Below, piece by piece: positions 6,385 through 8,860 of a stretch of DNA of 8,860 bases (position 1 is the first letter of the stretch; the number at the start of each line of letters is the position of its first letter). The stretch spans positions 1-8,860 of the forward strand of contig CALDNB010000201.1 of NCBI GenBank assembly GCA_937914775.1. The letters are read 5' to 3'. A model generated the notes under the pieces. It ran no database searches. It had not been told where the DNA came from and saw nothing but the letters and a program-made list of their open reading frames with translations. The stretch comes from an uncultured Clostridia bacterium (GTDB lineage: Bacteria > Bacillota > Clostridia > Monoglobales > Firm-18). The position numbers and the translations under genes were made by a program.

Positions 6385-7787
6385 TGAATATGGAACTTGT
6401 TAAGCAGATTTTTGATATTGTCGGTATTTTATTTATCATTTATTTAATAGGTTATTCCACATTTTTGTTTTTATCTGTTGTGATTGGTGCAACAACACTT
6501 TATAAACGGAAAATGCAGGACAGAATGATGAACAAATTTACTGAGAATTATTTTGTGCCGATTACTATAGTAGTTCCTGCATATAACGAAGAAGTGACGG
6601 TTGTTCAAACGGTAAAATCACTATTGACTCTTGATTATAAACTTTACGAAATTGTTGTTGTCGATGATGGTTCGAAAGACACAACTTCACAGCAATTAAT
6701 TGAAGCATATAATATGCATCTTGTAAGGCGTCCACTTCACAGGTCTATTGCTTGTCAGCCTGAGGAGTTTATTTATGAATCACACGAACAAAAAGTTCCT
6801 CTGACACTTATCCGTAAGAAAAACGGTGGCAAGGCAGATGCCCTTAATATGGGCATTAACGCTGCGCAGTATCCTTATTTTATTTGTATGGATGCAGATT
6901 CCGTTTTGCAGTATGATTCGCTTAAAAAATTGGTTGTGCCTGTGTTGGAGGAAGAAAATGTTGTGGCTGTAGGCGGAACTGTAAGACCATCCAACGATGT
7001 GGAATTATTTGAGGGTAAGGTAGTAAAATACAGACTTCCTCAAAACATTCTTGCGTGTATGCAGTTGCTCGAATATGACCGTTCATTTTTGGCATCAAGA
7101 ATTTTATTTGACCATTTTAACGGTTCACTGATTATATCTGGAGCGTTTGGAATGTTCAAAAAAGAAACAGTTATCGCAGCAGGCGGCTATGACCACGGCA
7201 CAATGGGCGAAGATATGGAACTTGTGGTAAAGCTTCATTCCTATTGCCTTACAAACCAGATTCCATATTCTATTAAATATGCAACCGATGCAGTATGCTG
7301 GACTCAGGTGCCTGAAAAATTAGGAGACTTGAAAAAACAGCGTAAACGTTGGCATCTGGGACTCTTCCAGACTATGTGGAAGCATAAAAAGATGATGGCA
7401 AACCCTAAATACGGAGCAGTTGGCTTTATATCGTATATTTATTTTCTTTTATACGAATTGCTGTCTCCTTTTATTGAGGTTTTCGGTGTGTTTACAATGG
7501 TTTGTGCGTATTGTATTGACCTTTTGAACTTGCCGTTTATGTTACTATTTATGCTGATTTATGCATTATATAACTCGGTACTTACCCTGACTGCGTTCTT
7601 TTCAAGAATACAGACTATCGACTTGACGGTAAAGCCCAGGGATTTTTTCAAAGCAATTATGCTTTGCTTCTTTGAAGTTACGACTTTGCGATTTATAATG
7701 GCGTTTGTTAGACTTACGGCATTTAAAGGTTACAAAAAGAAAAAACTGGATTGGGGACGAATTGAACGAAAGAAAATGAATATTTAA
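6384..7787 (+). CDS. Processive family 2 glycosyltransferase (polysaccharide synthase)
   Basis: A 467-residue membrane synthase that should polymerise a sugar from a nucleotide donor and extrude the chain, as cellulose, poly-N-acetylglucosamine and hyaluronan synthases do. One or two N-terminal spans (about 10-38) precede the GT-A domain. It has VVPAYNEE, VDDGS (93-97), the metal-binding DAD (170-172), GED (275-277, catalytic base Asp277 in a TED-like motif) and QRKRW (319-323), the Q-x-x-R-W signature of processive GT2 enzymes. Several C-terminal spans follow (about 350-405 and 425-450). There is no PilZ domain; the chain ends 30 residues after the last span. The ATG at 6384 overlaps the previous stop (TAATG); GGAGGAGG at 6363-6370 is 13 nt upstream, and ATG 6390 is a possible alternative. 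The sugar cannot be read from the sequence. This is the catalytic centre of the operon. Confidence 0.92.
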   Translation: MNMELVKQIFDIVGILFIIYLIGYSTFLFLSVVIGATTLYKRKMQDRMMNKFTENYFVPITIVVPAYNEEVTVVQTVKSLLTLDYKLYEIVVVDDGSKDTTSQQLIEAYNMHLVRRPLHRSIACQPEEFIYESHEQKVPLTLIRKKNGGKADALNMGINAAQYPYFICMDADSVLQYDSLKKLVVPVLEEENVVAVGGTVRPSNDVELFEGKVVKYRLPQNILACMQLLEYDRSFLASRILFDHFNGSLIISGAFGMFKKETVIAAGGYDHGTMGEDMELVVKLHSYCLTNQIPYSIKYATDAVCWTQVPEKLGDLKKQRKRWHLGLFQTMWKHKKMMANPKYGAVGFISYIYFLLYELLSPFIEVFGVFTMVCAYCIDLLNLPFMLLFMLIYALYNSVLTLTAFFSRIQTIDLTVKPRDFFKAIMLCFFEVTTLRFIMAFVRLTAFKGYKKKKLDWGRIERKKMNI

Positions 7788-7792
7788 CGGAA

Positions 7793-7800
7793 AGAGGTGA
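7793..7800 (+). promoter_or_regulatory. Ribosome binding site deciding the GGDEF-like gene start
   Basis: AGAGGTGA lies 8 nt before ATG 7809. An in-frame ATG at 7800 overlaps this site and is therefore rejected as the start. Confidence 0.7.
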
Positions 7801-7808
7801 TGCGGAAA

Positions 7809-8860
7809 ATGAAAAAGTTTATACTGATATTTTTAACGGTGTTTGCGTTGTTTTCGCTGCCTGTATGTGCTGAAGTTATAACAACAAATAATACTGAAGG
7901 TTACGCAGATTATTTTTATGTTGCAGGTGATCCTGATAATTACCCAATAGAATATTATGACGCTAAAGAAAAATCGTATAAAGGAATTATTCCTGATTTA
8001 TTAACCAGAATTTCCAATATTTCTGATGTCGATTTTGTTTACATTAACGGTAATCAAAATGATAGGTTCATAATGGGAGAAAACCTTCAGTCAGACATTG
8101 TTTCTTCGGTAGACGAAAGCGCTTCATACGGAAAAAACTATTTTGAACTGATTTCTTACGAGAAAAATGGCGAAATACTAAAAACAGGAATTGTTTTTAC
8201 ATCTATTGCAGACAATGAAAAAATATCAGCAATTAAAAATGCAGCAAATAAAATATTAGATGCAGAAAAAAATGGTATTTACTTGTCTTATTCATCACAA
8301 ATTTCAAAGAAAAGTTATAAAATGCTTACGTGGACGCTGTTTTTCTCATTTGTTCTTCTGGTTTTGGTCTTTCTTTTATTATTACGAATTAGAAAAATAC
8401 AAAAGGAAAACAGGATTGATAAGATGACTGATGCAGAAACCGGATTAGGTAATCTTCAGTTTTTTAAATATCATTTCAGATACACTATAGGTGATATTTC
8501 AAGAAATCTGTATTACGTTGCATATATAATTTTAGATAGCAGTTATCTTCGTTCTTACCATGGTGACAGTTCGTTTGATGACGTCTTAAAATATACCGCA
8601 TCAGTTCTGTCAGAATATACAGGTGACAGAGAATTCTCTGCAAGAATTACCGAAAACGGCTTTGCACTTGCATATCAGTCTACAAATGATGAAGATGCAA
8701 AAAACAGACTTAAAGAGGTTATGGATAAACTTAACAGTTTTGAAGGAATGAAAGATAAAAGCAATAAACTTGTTTTTCATGGTGCTTTCTATCACCTTAC
8801 ACAAACTGATAAAAACTGTGAAATATTGTTGTTTAACCTTAGAAAGAACTGCAACAAGAT
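7809..8860 (+). CDS. SBP_bac_3-like sensor with degenerate GGDEF domain (3' end missing)
   Basis: The frame is open from ATG 7809 to the window end (350 codons), so the gene is incomplete. Residues 1-21 form a signal peptide (ending VCA). Residues 35-165 resemble a type II solute-binding (SBP_bac_3) domain: its start YFYVAGDPDNYPIEYYD and GIIPDLLTRI, and its end TGIVF...AIKNAANKILDAEKNGIY are recognisable. It is only about 130 residues against the usual 220 or so. A membrane span follows at 173-192, then RKIQKENRIDKMTDAETGLGN, the usual entry of a GGDEF domain. Residues 205-350 have the GGDEF fold: LDSS (242-245) replaces LDxD, and TENGF (281-285) replaces GGDEF. The I-site RxxD position reads GDRE (272-275). 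It should not make c-di-GMP. An EAL domain may follow beyond the window. As the last visible gene of the synthase operon it is probably a regulatory partner. Confidence 0.82.
   Translation, partial: MKKFILIFLTVFALFSLPVCAEVITTNNTEGYADYFYVAGDPDNYPIEYYDAKEKSYKGIIPDLLTRISNISDVDFVYINGNQNDRFIMGENLQSDIVSSVDESASYGKNYFELISYEKNGEILKTGIVFTSIADNEKISAIKNAANKILDAEKNGIYLSYSSQISKKSYKMLTWTLFFSFVLLVLVFLLLLRIRKIQKENRIDKMTDAETGLGNLQFFKYHFRYTIGDISRNLYYVAYIILDSSYLRSYHGDSSFDDVLKYTASVLSEYTGDREFSARITENGFALAYQSTNDEDAKNRLKEVMDKLNSFEGMKDKSNKLVFHGAFYHLTQTDKNCEILLFNLRKNCNK

Noticed and set aside
7800..7808. ATG 7800 as start of the GGDEF-like gene
   Set aside because: It overlaps the Shine-Dalgarno; ATG 7809 has proper spacing and gives a clean signal peptide (MKKF...).
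8610..8804. 64-residue open frame on the - strand
   Set aside because: It overlaps the GGDEF-like gene, whose continuous frame and domain order explain this stretch.
1..8860. tRNA, rRNA, CRISPR arrays, insertion sequences or long repeats
   Set aside because: None was seen on either strand; the window is nearly filled by coding sequence.

Overview
The window reads as one AT-rich (low-GC) transcription unit on the + strand from an anaerobic Firmicute, most likely a member of the Clostridia. This placement rests on base composition, strong AGGAGG-type ribosome binding sites, frequent TTG starts, a clostridial-style leader riboswitch and the protein families present. It is an inference; no taxonomic marker gene is in the window.

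Leader (1-174): an extended -10 promoter (TGTTATAAT, 12-20) lies just upstream of a GEMM-I (cyclic-di-GMP class I) riboswitch aptamer of about 28-115. The aptamer has the GAAA tetraloop stem P2, the GACGCAAAGC core and a tetraloop-receptor-like P3. It is followed by, and overlaps, an intrinsic terminator (104-158). The aptamer's inferred ligand-contacting C109 is also a paired base of the terminator stem, so ligand binding and termination should exclude each other, which predicts an ON switch. The position equivalent to G20 of the Vibrio Vc2 aptamer is A here (A40), the change that marks cGAMP-type or promiscuous GEMM-I RNAs.

Genes (175-8860, seven in tandem with gaps of about 20 nt or less): (1) VTC-domain protein of the polyphosphate-polymerase type; (2) DUF4956 membrane protein; (3) membrane-anchored CotH-kinase-family protein; (4) membrane-anchored clan GH-A-like glycoside hydrolase with a CBM9-like C-terminal domain; (5) membrane-anchored HEAT-repeat protein, interrupted by a frameshift near 6070-6083; (6) processive family 2 glycosyltransferase of the cellulose/PNAG/hyaluronan synthase type; (7) a receptor with a short SBP_bac_3-like sensor, one membrane span and a degenerate GGDEF domain, cut by the window end.

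Together this looks like a cyclic-dinucleotide-induced exopolysaccharide synthesis and secretion locus. The glycosyltransferase would polymerise and extrude the glycan, the anchored hydrolase would trim or remodel it outside, and the HEAT protein may act as scaffold. The degenerate GGDEF protein may be a receptor or partner of the synthase, comparable in logic (not in sequence) to YdaK in the Bacillus ydaJKLMN locus. The VTC-DUF4956-CotH trio is the least understood part; two of the three belong to families known for phosphate chemistry. No BcsB-like subunit and no PilZ domain is visible in the window.
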